This document shows, one piece after another, positions 37,133-49,742 of a DNA stretch of 64,000 nucleotides. The position numbers and the translations under genes are program-made. The notes beneath the pieces are model-generated. The model saw only the letters and a program-made list of their open reading frames with translations. It ran no database searches and was not told the DNA's origin. The first letter of the stretch is position 1, and each line of letters begins with the position of its first letter. Source of the stretch: Dasyornis broadbenti (lineage: Eukaryota; Chordata; Aves; Passeriformes; Dasyornithidae); the NCBI GenBank assembly GCA_013397935.1, contig VZRN01005622.1, positions 3,519,329 through 3,583,328 on the forward strand, in the 5' to 3' direction.

Positions 37133-38884
37133 TTTGTGTTACAATTTCCTGGATTTTGATTGAGTTGTATGCAGACTTGGTGACCACTTCTTGTAAGTCA
37201 CACTGCAGAAATCTCTGTGTATTAATTAAAAATGGGTTTTCATCAGCATGCAGGGATTTGTTAATAACCACACATCGATTACACATCTCTCTTCCTTTTT
37301 TCCCTTTGAGTGGCAGCTGCCTCCAGGACTCTGCCTATATCTGAACTCTCCAATGTCATTGCCTCTGTGTCTGAACCCTGGTCACATTCTATCACTCTAC
37401 CCAAGTCCAAAGATTAGGTATGATTTAATTCTGAAAAGAATGATAGTTCTGTGAAGGAGGGAAGTATAACTAAACCCTACTATCTCATCTAACCTTGTTA
37501 TGCACACATCACTGGTATTTGAGATACTTTCTCAGGAGGCTGGAGGGAAGACAGACATGGCCCAGATGCTTAGGATAAGGGGATAGACAGAAGTAAGAAC
37601 ATCACAGGGGCAACCACAACCTGAGCTGGTGTGTTTTATGAATGGATAGGAGTTTCTGAGGTCAACATCAACAATAACTAAGATTCTCTGTTGCAAAGAT
37701 AATATTTGTCACATTTGTCTCTTCTCTACTTCCATGTTCAAAGTTGAGCTGTAAGTGGGGCACAGCCATGAGACTAAAAAGCTGGCTATCGTTTGAAATG
37801 CTTTGAATTTTGAATTTCAAGATGCTTGAGACTCTGAGACTGCAAGTATATGACAGATACTCTGGCACCATATTTTATCACGTTTTGTATTTCACAGATG
37901 CTATTTTATTTTTCTCTCTTCTCATAAGCAGTCTTCTTAAAATAAGGATTTTTTTTTTTATTTGATAGAAAAGAAAGGAAATAATGCATTTATAAATAAA
38001 AAGTAAACAAGTAATCTGGAAAACATTTGTCAAAACATATAGGTATGTGTTTTGTTTAGCTTTTTTTTTTTTAGAGTGAGCAAAGCTTCAACAAATTATG
38101 TGGGACATGTATTTTAAGAACAAAATGAGCTGTAAGGTAAAGCTGAATAATCTTGCAACCATTGTTTGATTGTCAATACAAGTTTGATTCTCAAATGTTG
38201 CTGTGCAAAGAACGTATTTCAAAAATGCCTTTTAGGATGACCCCTTTACTACTGAGCTTCATAGCCAAATACAAAAAACAAAAAGCAAAGCATATGGAAG
38301 CTGTCAGTTTTGGCATGTAATGCTCTCCCTGCATTGTGGTAGCTTCCTTCTTTATCATTCAAGGTGCGTGCTTAGTTTGCTGGTGAAAATTTTAGTCTCT
38401 GTTTCAGTGCACAACTGAATTCCATCCATCCTTACCAAGCTCTATGAAGTGAGTTAATTTTGGCTGTTCTTGTGATGACCACTTTTGTTTATTCTAGACG
38501 TTAGGTGCATCTTACCTTTCAACGTATATTATAATCTTTTTCAGGAGTTGTGTGGTTCAGAAACAAAAAAAACCAAACCAAAAATCACCTCTGCTAATAT
38601 ATAGGAAAGGAGGAGGAAAGCACTGCAATTGGAGTAACAATTTTTTCCACGCTATAAAAGCGAAGGAGAAAGACAGCTTCTCTGGGAAGGCAATTCCACT
38701 TGCTCACTCACATAATCAGTAAGAAACTACACAGATCAGCACTGGCTCCAGGGGGATCTTCCAGATATTTTAAGCTTTATTGCATAAACTGAAGATACTG
38801 ATCTGGTTTTATACGTAGTAGAATAGATGCTATGTGTGCAGTTGTTGGGAGGCAATAGAAATGCTGTGAAAACCAACATGTGGC
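37133..38884. other. Unique non-coding sequence
   Basis: No gene is supported. T runs at 37950-37960 and 38061-38072. Short AAAAAAAACCAAACCAAAA at about 38567-38583 is of the AAACC-type simple sequence. Confidence 0.5.
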
Positions 38885-39235
38885 AGAAGTAGCCTGGGAG
38901 GAGACATGACAACTTTATGTGCACCAGCTTTTCTCTCGCTCCTCATTTCCACGTGCCAGGCACAGCTGCCAATCCAGAGCTGCATGTGACAGGTGCCAAG
39001 GAATGTGTTCCCCTCTCCCACGAGAGCCTTGCCCCGTTGCATCCCCTGTGCTATCTGACCTGTTGCAGATGTCTTCCCATCATGGGGCTTTGCTGGAGGG
39101 AATGATTTCATAGCAGACTCGCTCAGCAGTTGGACGATCTCATCGCTTTCTAGCATCTCCATCCCTGCTGCAATGTGTTGTAAAGTTTGGGCAGGGGGGG
39201 AACCACAAAAAACCTCCCAACACAAAAAAGACAAT
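38885..39235. promoter_or_regulatory. GC-richer block with overlapping frames
   Basis: Seven CpGs and a clear rise in GC. A 134-codon minus frame (38830-39234) and two plus frames (38917-39105, 38919-39113) all cross it, which is expected when few stop-forming AT triplets are present. The minus frame includes acidic, regular-looking stretches (GMEMLESDEIVQLLSESAM) but no known domain, and its length is near what chance gives across 64 kb. CACGTG occurs at 38951-38956. Candidate regulatory element or part of a non-coding exon. Confidence 0.2.
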
Positions 39236-41809
39236 TCAAATAAATAACCAAAGTCATATTTTTCATGCTATAGGAGATGTATTTGTTGGCACTCTGTTCA
39301 TAGAAAGGTTGGGGTTTTCAGTACTGTTAGTGGAGCTAATTGAAGCTGTTATTTTTGGGCGATCTCACTCCCTCAGTTCAATATGGTATTTCTACAGCCA
39401 TATTGTATTAGTGCATGCAGGATGTGAAATTGCAAGTGAAACCATACTGGCCTGAAGTCACACAACCTAAAATAAAGCTGAATCAAGACCAAAACTGTCT
39501 TTTCAGTGTAGCTCTGAATGAAGACAAAGCCATGGAAAATGATCCTGCCACCGGTAATGTGAGCGAGCGGCTTATTTATAGACAATTCACTTCAAAAATT
39601 ATAATGGTGCTTAAAATTGCAAATCTAGTGTCTGTTTAGATGCCCAAGGATATCCCACACCTCCACCTACTGCTGCTGCACAAGAGCAGGAAATCAGGCT
39701 CTGTGTTGTGCTGTCTTGTATCCAGTTGGGCATTTAAAATGGCACCTGATGCTTGTGTTTCAGTACATGAATCGCTCCCTTGGTATAAGACTCAGTGTTG
39801 TGTTTCCAGCTCCAAATCAATAATACAAGAGTTTATTTACAATGTTTTGCCCTCAGCTCTTTTTTTTTGTCTGGGGAATCTTTGTATTTCATTATTATCT
39901 TTACAAATTGTATGTAATAATTGCAAAAATGAGAAGGTGGTATATTCCCCCCTTATGTTTTTACTTTTATTGGGAAAAAAGGTACGTTAAGTGATATCTG
40001 ATAGAAAGAACAGGTAGTTGGTCAATGCTACTCATTAAACAGACCTGACTTCGTTAAATTTCTGAGGCAGATGTTCAATGAATCTCTTTCATTGGGTTTA
40101 TGCATCTGATGGCGAACATCTACATATAAATGATTCTCCAACATAATTAAAATGAAATTTATTGTTGGTAGCAGCATGACATGGTAGATTTTGGTAGATG
40201 ATTAAAATTAAGAAGACTAAGTTAAACAGCAAACCTCAAAGCTGAATGATTTTTTATAACCCCATTCCCAGTGACTCCTGCCCTTTCTAACAGTTTTTTT
40301 TGGCTTTTTAAAATGAACCAATTGTTCCCCCCTCTGCATTTTTCCTTTGCTTCTTCCACATATCTGCACTTTGTCTGGTACTTCTTTCCTGAAACATTTC
40401 TGAGTTACTGTGACACTTTGTCTCTGTTTAGGTGCTCTAAAGATGATGAGAAGATCATGAACTTTATTTCCTGTGGCCAGTGTTACCTGATTGTGCCTCT
40501 TACAAATATATTGTTAAATGTAGCGTAACTATATCTTTCAGATGGTCCTTTATAATATATCCTGCTGAGATTTTATAGTGGAATCATTAATTGCCAAAGA
40601 CAATTAGCTAGGTTGTTTGAAGAAAAATGTTATTTCTTTAGCCTGTAAACAGAACAGTGGGTTCTAGAACTTGTGCGTCTCCTTGTAGCGTGTGAGATCT
40701 GTGATAATTTTCCTTCCCTTTACGTATTTCTCTTTCTTGCAACTGAATAACCATTTCTTTAAACACATCCTGCAGGAAATTTATCACAGGCTTTGAAAAT
40801 CTTGATAAATGTCTATTTTGAAATTAATATTTAGATTTGTTTAAGTCTTAAGTACACTAAGCTTCTACAAGCTGAGTTCTGTATGCAGGATTTGTAAAGA
40901 ATGAGACTTGAGCTCCTCACAGGTCCTGCATCCAGAATATCTAGTGTGCCACAATGCTCTAAACATATATACTGATACTTCAAAAAGAAAACCTCAAATC
41001 TGCATATGGCAGGGTTTCTCTCTTCAAGAAAGAAAAGAAGATGGTGACAGTGGGAATATCTTGTGATCCTGCAAATGCATGTACAACTAAACACCAACTT
41101 TACTGGAGAACATTCAATTTACTGTAGAAGCATAGATGTAAGAAGGATACTTTATTGTACCATGGATGGGTATTCAGGAAAAATGAAATCTGAGGAAGCG
41201 TCCTACAACCCTGTCACCATCATAAGTAATTATCTTCTTGAACATTCTTTAATATATTTAAATGTATGTTATGTGTTTGTTCAATTTTTGTCAGTCATGA
41301 AGAAAGTATCTTAATAACTGGTCTTCTATGGAATAAGTAATGTATTTGTTAATCCTGAATATTCCTTATTATATAATGTTTCTTATAATTTTAATCTCTG
41401 TACTTCATGTTTCTCTAGCTCACTTGCAAGTATCTTGGACCAAGGTGCAGTGAGTTCTATGTCAACCTCCTGTTGGGCTTCATAGTCTTTACTTTTGGAA
41501 AAAATCTATCTACCTTGTCCTGGCAAACATTTGCTAATAATGTAACAGTGACCATACAGCTTACAATTCATTTCTGTCATCTGGCAGGGGAACTGTTTGA
41601 GGAAAAGCAATTAAAATATCCTTGCCCACTAACTGTTTATAAATGTAAACAATGTCACAGCGGAATATTTCTACATGTAGTAAGTGACAACTTTAAATTA
41701 TTATTAATATGGACAGAACATCACTAGATATTCATTGATACAAATCTGGGCTGCACCTTTGTTATATTGCACAAGACACAACCAAACTTACAATGACTTG
41801 TAGACACCA
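39236..41809. other. Unique non-coding sequence
   Basis: No gene is supported. The 116-codon frame at 39640-39990 is cysteine/leucine-rich without a motif. Confidence 0.5.
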
Positions 41810-41832
41810 AAATAAGACTTTGAGTCTTATTT
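41810..41832. repeat. Perfect inverted repeat, 10-bp stem
   Basis: AAATAAGACT and AGTCTTATTT are separated by three bases. No adjacent gene gives it a role; it may be chance. Confidence 0.8.
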
Positions 41833-42342
41833 CACTCTACACTGAAAGAAGAGAAAATAATATCTACGGACTAAGTAACTGATTTTTAGGAAGTGTTACT
41901 GGGATGCGTAGTCAGTGCAGTTCTATTGATCCCCTTGTCTTCCCCCTCTCCTGAATCCATTTTATAGACCCGTAATTCATACACAGGTAAAGAGGATAGT
42001 TTTCAATTAAAATTCCTTTCTTGAACACCGAGAAAAAAGTGTTTTAATATGTTTGTGCAGAAGTGATTAATGAGTGATGAAGGAAAGGGAGGAGTAGAAA
42101 TTGACTTAGACTTTCTACATTAGGCAGTTTTTTTGCAGAATCCAATTAGTGATTGTTAGTAGTGCTAGTATTTATTACTGATATAGGGGTCTTTGTTTTG
42201 GGGGATATATTCTATGAATACCGAAAGCAGAAATGTAAGTAGAGAAGGCTAGAAGAAAGTGGATGAGAAAACAGAGATAGAGGGATATAGCCTAGCAGAA
42301 AATCAGCATTTAAAACATAAAGCCAGAATTCAAGTCAATTCA
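41833..42342. other. Unique non-coding sequence
   Basis: Nothing recognised. The final bases lead into the CR1 3' end. Confidence 0.5.
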
Positions 42343-43195
42343 CAGAGTCACAGAAGGGGTCAGGTTGGAAGGGACCATAGTGGGTGAGCTGGTCCAACTT
42401 CCCCGCTCAGGTAGGGCTATTCCAGAGCACATGACACAGGATTGTGTCCAGATGGTTCTGGAATAGCTCCAGAGAGGGAGGCTGCACACACTCTCTGGGC
42501 AATGTTTCAGTGCTTGGTCACTGCACAGGAAAGTCCTTCCTCATTTTCGTGGGGAACTTCCTGGGCATCAGTTTCTGTTGTCATCCTGTTGCTCAGCACC
42601 ACTGAGCAGAGCCTGGCTCTATCCACTTGACACCCTTCCTTTAGATACTGATGGACATTGATGGGGTTCCCTCTCATCTGTCTCTTCTTCAAACTGAATA
42701 GGCCCAGCTCCCTCAGCCTTTCCTTACAACAAAGATGCTCCAGCCCCTTAATCATCTGTTTTGACCACCACAGGATCTGTTCCAGGAGCTCCGTGTCTCT
42801 CTCTGGCTGAGGAACCCAGAACTGCGCACAGCACTCCAGATGTGCATCACCAGGGCTGAGTGGAGGGGCTGCACCATCTCCCTCAACATTCCAGCACTGC
42901 TTTTCCCAATGTACCCCAGGATACCGTTGGTCTTCTTTGTCCCCAGGGCTCTGCTGGCTCATGGGCAGCTCAGGACTCCCAGCTCCTTCTCCACAGAACT
43001 GCTTCCCAGCAGGTCAGCCCCAGCCTGGGCTGGTGCCTGGGGTTATTTTTCCCCAGGGTCAGGACCCTGAATTTTCCTTTGCTGAGTTTCAGAAAGTTCC
43101 TCTCTGCCCATCTCTCAAACCTGTCAAGGTCCTTCTGAAGGGCTGCACAGCCTTCTGGGCAATCAGCCACTCCTCCCAGCTTTGTGTCTTCCAGC
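42343..43195 (-). mobile_element. CR1 LINE, 5'-truncated copy with end of reverse transcriptase
   Basis: On the minus strand the copy encodes, in order, EGCAALQKDLDRFERWAERN, FLKLSKGKFRVLTLGKNNPR, CAQFWVPQPERDTELLEQ, IKGLEHLCCKERLRELGLFS and INVHQYLKEGCQVDRARLCS. These are the diagnostic blocks of the C-terminal part of CR1 ORF2 (reverse transcriptase thumb and the following region). The first two blocks lie in 42970-43170 and the others in 42507-42962, in a different frame, so at least one frameshift separates them. The 3' UTR reads on the plus strand as TCACAGA, GGTTGGAAGGGACCATAG, GAGCTGGTCCAACTTCC, close to the avian consensus. About 850 bases remain of a roughly 4.5-kb element, so it is 5'-truncated and inactive. 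This is the best evidence that the sequence is from a bird or close sauropsid. Confidence 0.95.
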
Positions 43196-43839
43196 TCCCC
43201 ATGCCCTCTATTGGAGCTGCTGAAATCCCTGTTTTAACTCCTTATGGATTATCACCATTCAGAAGAAAAAAAAAATAGAGGGAAGGAAGCTCATTAATAA
43301 AAAATGAGTAGATGAAATCAGCTGTTTTTAACAAAATTGCTGAATTACCAAATCTGTTTTAAACTTGATCATCTAACTAGATTGGGGGGTGGGGGGGAGA
43401 GACGTGAGCAAAGTATAAATAATTAACTTGAAAGTATCTCTGTTGGAAAAATACAATAAACCAACAGTCTGAATTTTTTTTTTAGCATACACTATATTGA
43501 TCAGGCACTTTGTGCACAAATAGGCAGCAGAGATACAGGTAATGTACTTAATGAAATGATAGGAACTAATTGTTTAAAATAAGAAAAATTAATATAAGAC
43601 TGCAAGGACTTCCCCTCCCCAAGAAGAACATGCTGGAAAATTAAGGAAATTCTCATTTACCACTTCCCATGTTTAACCACTGTGGAAATGGAGATACAAT
43701 AATCCTGCAATAACTAAAAGAAGCATCAAAAATATCTCAATATAATAAGTTACCAGTTATGGAAAAAAAAGGTGAAATCCTGTCTATATCAGTACAGAAG
43801 AACCTAATTTAAAATGCCTTTAGAACTTACAGGCAAACT
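43196..43839. other. Unique non-coding sequence
   Basis: No gene is supported. A G-rich run GGGGGGTGGGGGGG lies at 43384-43397; with only two blocks it is not a classical four-run quadruplex. Confidence 0.5.
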
Positions 43840-44250
43840 TACTAATGATGAAATCCAGAAAGGCTTTTCCAGGCCTATGTGGAAATGGGTCTGGTTTCCT
43901 GGAAAGCGGGTTACTGATGACTGACAAAGGTGTTTAATACGTAATGCTTTGCCCCCGAGGTTTTGAAGTGTGGAAGATGCAGCTTGTTGGACCCTTACAA
44001 TATCAGTAATATCAAAACAAAAATAGTGAGAGGTTTTCATTGTCGTGTTTGATGAAATAGGCTTTGGCATAGCATGCTACTTCAGCATTTATTATTTATG
44101 TGATTTTTATCTTGTCAGGCTTAATCTGCAGTATGGCTAATCTTTAATGGATTTAATGCTGCCTGTGAGGTGTTGGGAATGCTCTGTAAAAAGAAGAAAA
44201 TTATGTTGCTGTTGTTACTTCCCTCACGAGTGACATATCCACGGGGATAG
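43840..44250. promoter_or_regulatory. Candidate conserved non-coding element
   Basis: Unique sequence with six CpGs, TTAATACGTAATG, GATTTAATGCTG and other AT-rich homeodomain-like cores, lying between two CR1 copies but free of repeat sequence itself. The minus frame 43804-44070 lacks any motif. The evidence is indirect. Confidence 0.25.
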
Positions 44251-44607
44251 AATTTAACTGTTCCAGAGGAGGATATACAGCTCAAGGAGTATGTTCAAAT
44301 CAGATTGAGAATGATTGCTCCTACTGTCACTTGGGTGCCCTGGACATGCAGTCAGACCAGATCATGGATGAATTAAAATCACTGAGCATAAATTTTTTGC
44401 CTTCTCCATCAGACCAAACTACAACTGATCTTACAGAGAAAAGGCACTCTTGAAGTCCATTGCAGACCGTGAGCTGTTGCTCTGTACATGATCTCAGAGG
44501 AGGAAGAGAGAAACAGGTCTGGCTGTATCTTTTCCACCTGTCTGCTGAAAGTTTTGGGAAGGGGAGGCTGTGCTGGGAATGCTTTGTCTTTCAGCAGCAG
44601 GCCCCCT

Positions 44608-44772
44608 TTAGGTACTGGAAGATTGCCCTGGTACCTTCTTCAGGCTGAACAACCCCAGCCTGTCTCCATGCAGAGGTGCTCCAAACCTCTGATCATTGTG
44701 ATCCTCCTCTGGACTCACTCCAACAGGTCCACACCCCTATCCTGGGTGCCCCAGAGCTGAATGCAGCTCGCT
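44608..44772 (-). mobile_element. CR1 LINE, internal ORF2 fragment
   Basis: The plus strand shows the antisense CR1 pattern: GGTACTGGAAGATTGCC, TTCAGGCTGAACAACCCCAG, GAGGTGCTCCAAACCTCTGA, TCCTCCTCTGGACTCACTCC, AACAGGTCCAC and CCCCAGAGCTGAATGCAG. On the minus strand this is the ERL-LGLFSL region of reverse transcriptase, with frameshifts. Both the 3' UTR and the 5' part are missing, so it is a fragment. It is about 1.4 kb from the larger CR1 copy on the same strand but covers overlapping consensus positions, so it is a separate insertion. Confidence 0.9.
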
Positions 44773-47700
44773 AAAACTCTTAATTTGCATGTGTTTTGGA
44801 ATGTATTCTGGCAGCGAATGTGTTTTGCTTGCAGTCAAGACTTAAAACCAGCTATTGAAAGGTCATTATATAAGTGTACTTAGAAGAAAGAAAAGTAAGT
44901 GTTTTATTTCTCTGCTTGGAAAGTATCAGTAGTTGGGCAAGTAACAGTTGTTAACCTAACTTCTGTAGATAACTATGTAGGCTTTCCTTCTGATAAATCC
45001 CATTTTTACATGGCCATTAACTGCAATGACTGTAATGGAGGTTTTGCCAGAAACAGTTGATTTTGTTAAAGCCAGATTTTGACATCTTTGCCTCAGCTGC
45101 ATAATTTTAACCATCAAGCTAACAATGTCAGCCTTTACTAAGCCTCTATTCAAATAACCAGCAAATGCACTTGAATCATTTTGTTTGCTTTGTTTTTTTT
45201 CCCTCTTTTCTAACTGAACGCCTACTGCTGAAATCCAGGCTACTGCATGTCCTGAGGCTGTGCACAGAAGTCTTTGTCTAGAATTGGAATCACAGGCTCA
45301 CAATTCAGGTTGATTTCTTGTTTTCGTAATGTTCTGTTTTGCATTATACTTTAAGCTCCAGGAAGAATGATTGATTGTAACTTATTCTCAATAGCTGTAT
45401 ATCCATTGTGGGACTGAACTCTGTGGGGAGCAAAACCCAAAACCCAAACAAACTAGCAAAATATTTTTCATGCATTAAATCGATATTTTTAAATGAGAAA
45501 TCAGCGAAATTTCTGAATTCTAATCAAGTGATTAACAGATTTTCTTTATTTTAGAAGTGACAGAAGATACATAAAAACAGAGGAGGATAGCTACCTGCCT
45601 GATGCTTTTTCTTCCTTGAGGGTAGAGGAATAGTGGATTTAATGTCCATAAGAGCAGAAGTATAACTTACATAGTTTGTGTACCAGCTTTGTTCCGCATT
45701 TTTCATAAAGATGAATACCTTTATACTCTAGACTTGAAGCAAGGGAGAAGGGGAGAGGAATGATTGAAGATGATTATGAACAGCAAACTATCATTTAGAG
45801 AGCCATTATTCTAAGGCTTAGCCCTCAAGTGCCTCACTGGAAAGTGCAACTTATATAAAATTTGTCTGACTGACTTGGTTATTCCTATGACCCATTCTAA
45901 GACCAACAAGTAAACATCCATATATCTATAATATTGCTTTTTTGTTGTTTTGTTTTAAATCTGCTGCTTGTTAGATTGAGTGTTGTACTGCTACTAAGAA
46001 AATGATTTTTTAGCTGAAAAAAAGAGCTAGACAGTCAAAGCCATACTTTCTTCTGAGTATTTAACAAATCTGAGCGGCTTTTTATGCCAACATGTTCCTC
46101 ATCCCTTGAACCCATACAAACTTGAGTAGCTACCATACCCATTGGGGTGGAAAAAAGCTTTGGAACATTTCAAACAGGAGAAAAGACCCAGAAAACCCAG
46201 AACACCCTAATCCAATATGTACTAACTGATTTTTGGATTTTAATGTGGCCTTTACTAACTTCTTTTGACTTTTAGTTTTTCCTCTTCTGGCGCTTCTCAC
46301 TGGAGACACAGTGAACAGTGGGTCCTCAGCCAGGCTATGCTGTAGACCAGCTCTTAGAAGTATTTTGCAGCAGCCTCATTTGGGATCTCCAACATCTGTT
46401 TCTGGATGGTGAATTGATATATTATGCAAAAATCAACTTGTACTTGAAGTTACTTTTACTTGAGTGATTGGTGGATTTTATCCAGAAATGCAAACCTCAG
46501 GAATTTTGGAGGGACTGAAAAAGGAGCAGAAATAGTAATTTCTTTAGAATCAGGATTCCTTAGAGAATTAAATCTGTTTCATAAATCTGTAGAGATAAGA
46601 ATGAAAGTATAACAGGCCTTCCTTCAACACTGTCAGAGCTAGGACAAGCATAATCTAAACACAGTTTTATCCTAGCTCTTTTTGCAATTAAAAAGTAACA
46701 AATACAACCTCTGCCTTTCACTTTCATGGCTGTATTAACGTAATGTAGGTGAGTTAGTTAAACTGATTGATCTAGCGAAGTGCTATGCAACGCATCCAGG
46801 AACTCTAGTCTGTTTGCCTAATGAAGTGTCAATATGGCTCAAATGGTCCCTCAAATGGTTTAAAGAAATTGTCAGATTTAGTCACAGAAGCCTCCAATGA
46901 TTTACACTATTGTATAAAGCTCTTAGTCATTTAACTATAGGAGTGCTTCAAATCTCTCATCATTTTTTTCAGCCACTTGTCCTGATGCATATACTAATGT
47001 CTAATTTGCTAATTAGAGGAAGAAGACTGCAGTGCTTTGACAGGCAAGGCCAAAAATGGATTCTGCCAGTAAAAGAAGTCACAAAGGTAACAAAGACAAT
47101 TTGCAAAGGAGGAAATAAGGCATAAATAAAGCAATCAGTCCCAAGACGGGAAATGTACAATTAGATAATTTACTGTAAAAGATTAAAATGAATGCAAAAT
47201 CATGGAAAATGCATATAAATCCAGAGGAAAATCCTAATTGGTTTCTAAAAAACGTCATTCAAGTTCCTTTCCACAGCAGTTTTAATAGGTTCACATGTTA
47301 AAAAATCTTTAAAGAAAATTCTCCTCATTTTGTATTCTGTTTTAAGAGGAAATACTAGGAATTCTTCACATTACTTCAGAGTGATGTTAAAAGGAGGGAC
47401 AATGAAAGTCTAATGGAAGAATTGTTATTAAAGCAGGAATGTAAAGAAAGAGAGACAAGCGATGAAAGATCTGAAAAGCCTTACAGAGTTTTGTAAAGGA
47501 TCTGAAAAATCAGAGAAACAATTCACTTAATGGAGAACATGTGACTGTGTTAATTTTACAAGAGCCCACAGACTCTGACAGACATGCTTCTATAATTGCA
47601 GAAGCAACCATAGCTTTGCATTTCTAATTTTCTTTTGTCACATGTTGTATGATCAAAAATAAACTTCATGGTGTTAACAGCCCAGATAGAGATCATAGCT

Positions 47701-49719
47701 AAATTGCAGAGGAATTATGTGAAAATCAGAAAGTGAAATTTGGGATAACAACATTAGTATTTATCCTGTGAGGTTAGCTTCAAAATAAATTCAAACAGTG
47801 TAGTGTAATAAAAGTTAAATGACAATGAATTACAATATAGATAGTATATCACATTAATTTTAATATGTTGAAATTGTAATCAGAAATAATTGGACTTTCC
47901 GTAGAAAAGTAAATGAAGTTGCTGAAGCAAAAGGAAATTAACATTGATTGCAAGTGGAATAAACTGCAGATTTGGAAGGTTCTGATTTATTGAGGTGGGA
48001 ACTACTTCTAAGGCCATTAACATAAAGATTTAATTAATGTGTCATGATTTTTGCCAGATAGTGCCAAGAGTTAGAAGCCACTAAAAAATATAATTTCATT
48101 TTGATAATGAAAATCAATATGAAAATTGCAGGACAAGCAATCTCAGATTACCAGACTGGACATTAATAAACTTAGTTATTGAAAACAATTAAGAAACAAC
48201 AAAAGTTCCTAACAAGCATCACAGCTGTGGCTATTTCAAGCATGGAAAGCTGTTCTCTTTCACACTCTAATGATGAAATCTTTGTCTCTTGGAGAAAGTA
48301 ACGTGTCTAGGAAATATGTTTCTTACCTTTTAATCTGTTTCTGTGCTTCCCAGTGCACAGTCCCTCATGCCCTTAAATACCTGCCTTTTGAGCAGCAGCC
48401 AAAAACCTCTAACACTACATATTTTATCCTCTTTCTGTGCTCTGCCTGGTTTATACCATGACTCAGAGAGCATGTAATAAACTTGAAACATCTCTGCATA
48501 ATATGATACTGCCCTAAAAGCAGCCCACTGCCTTTGTAAAAGTGACCGTAGGTGGGTGATGTATTGGGATCATTTTGTGTTGCTTTAGTACACCAGTACA
48601 GATTAATATTCTGTGAACTAGACATGGATGAAAAGTCTTGCTGGATAATGGCTCTCAAATACGGGTTTATTCCTGATTTGAAAAAAAACTATTTTGTTTA
48701 TGACTCAGTAAAAGGGGAATACTTCCTGTGCTGATTGAAGACCTTGAGGATAAAATCCATTCATGATTTTATAGCTCTCAAACTGTTTTTGAGGACCCTG
48801 TAAGCAGCTAGATAAATAGGAAGAGATAGATTGATTTTTGTCTATTTATATTCTGTAGACACAAAAAAATCTTACCCTCTCTGCTTTCCCATTAACCTCA
48901 AAATACCAGAGATTTTGTAAACTACGCTCTTGCTTGCCTTGAGTGGAGAATTTTGTGTTACAACCCTCCCATCCCCTGGTGAATTTTGAATGTCTTTTTA
49001 TCACATATGAATCCTATAGAAGACAAACCAAACATTCTCTTTCCATAATCGAACCCTTTCTACAGTAAGTAGTGTCTTTTAATTCACTTTAAAGAGAATG
49101 TGCAAGATATGATACTAAAAAATTTTGAAACAAAGTTTGTAAATGAGACATGAAGGGCCTGCCCCTGATTCCTGATGCCTGTGTTCTGAGCATATTGGCA
49201 GTAGAACAGTGCAGCCTCTTTTCTTTCACTATTAGAAAGGGAGTTGCCCTTTCCTGTGGGGCTTCCTGGGTAAGAATTCAGAAATTAAAGCAGTCTGTCA
49301 TGTTGTCCACTGGATTCCCCAGATACCTAAGAGAGACACATTTGAAAACAAATTTCTTTGTCAGATGAAAGGAAATCTTGTCTTGAAGTGTGGCTGCTCT
49401 TCAAGGGAATGTTAAACTTCCAGAAGTTGTCGTTTTGCAGTGTTCATTATCAGCCTCATTGCGATTCAACAGACAGTTTGGGACAGCAAAAGGAAAGCTG
49501 AGGCTTTGCAGGAGTGGGCAAGTCACTGTATTGTGCGCAGATCCTCTTTTCTGTGTATAACATTATCAGTACTGTGAGAAAAAGCTGCTGAGAGTAGCCA
49601 TGTCATTGCAAATGCTGAGGCCTTTCAAGTAGTATTTTATCAGATTTTATCAAGTGTATTTTATCTATCTCAGGATATATGTTAGGATTACTGAAGATAT
49701 TTCTTTTCATCAAAACAGT
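44773..49719. other. Unique AT-rich non-coding sequence
   Basis: No gene is supported. Simple-sequence scraps AAACCCAAAACCCAAACAAA occur at about 45434-45453. A short repeat TCAAATGGT recurs within 46838-46860. Open frames are short and without motifs. Confidence 0.5.
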
Positions 49720-49742
49720 AAACAAACAAACAAACAAAAAAA
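49720..49742 (+). repeat. (AAAC)n microsatellite
   Basis: Four to five AAAC units followed by an A run. Confidence 0.9.
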
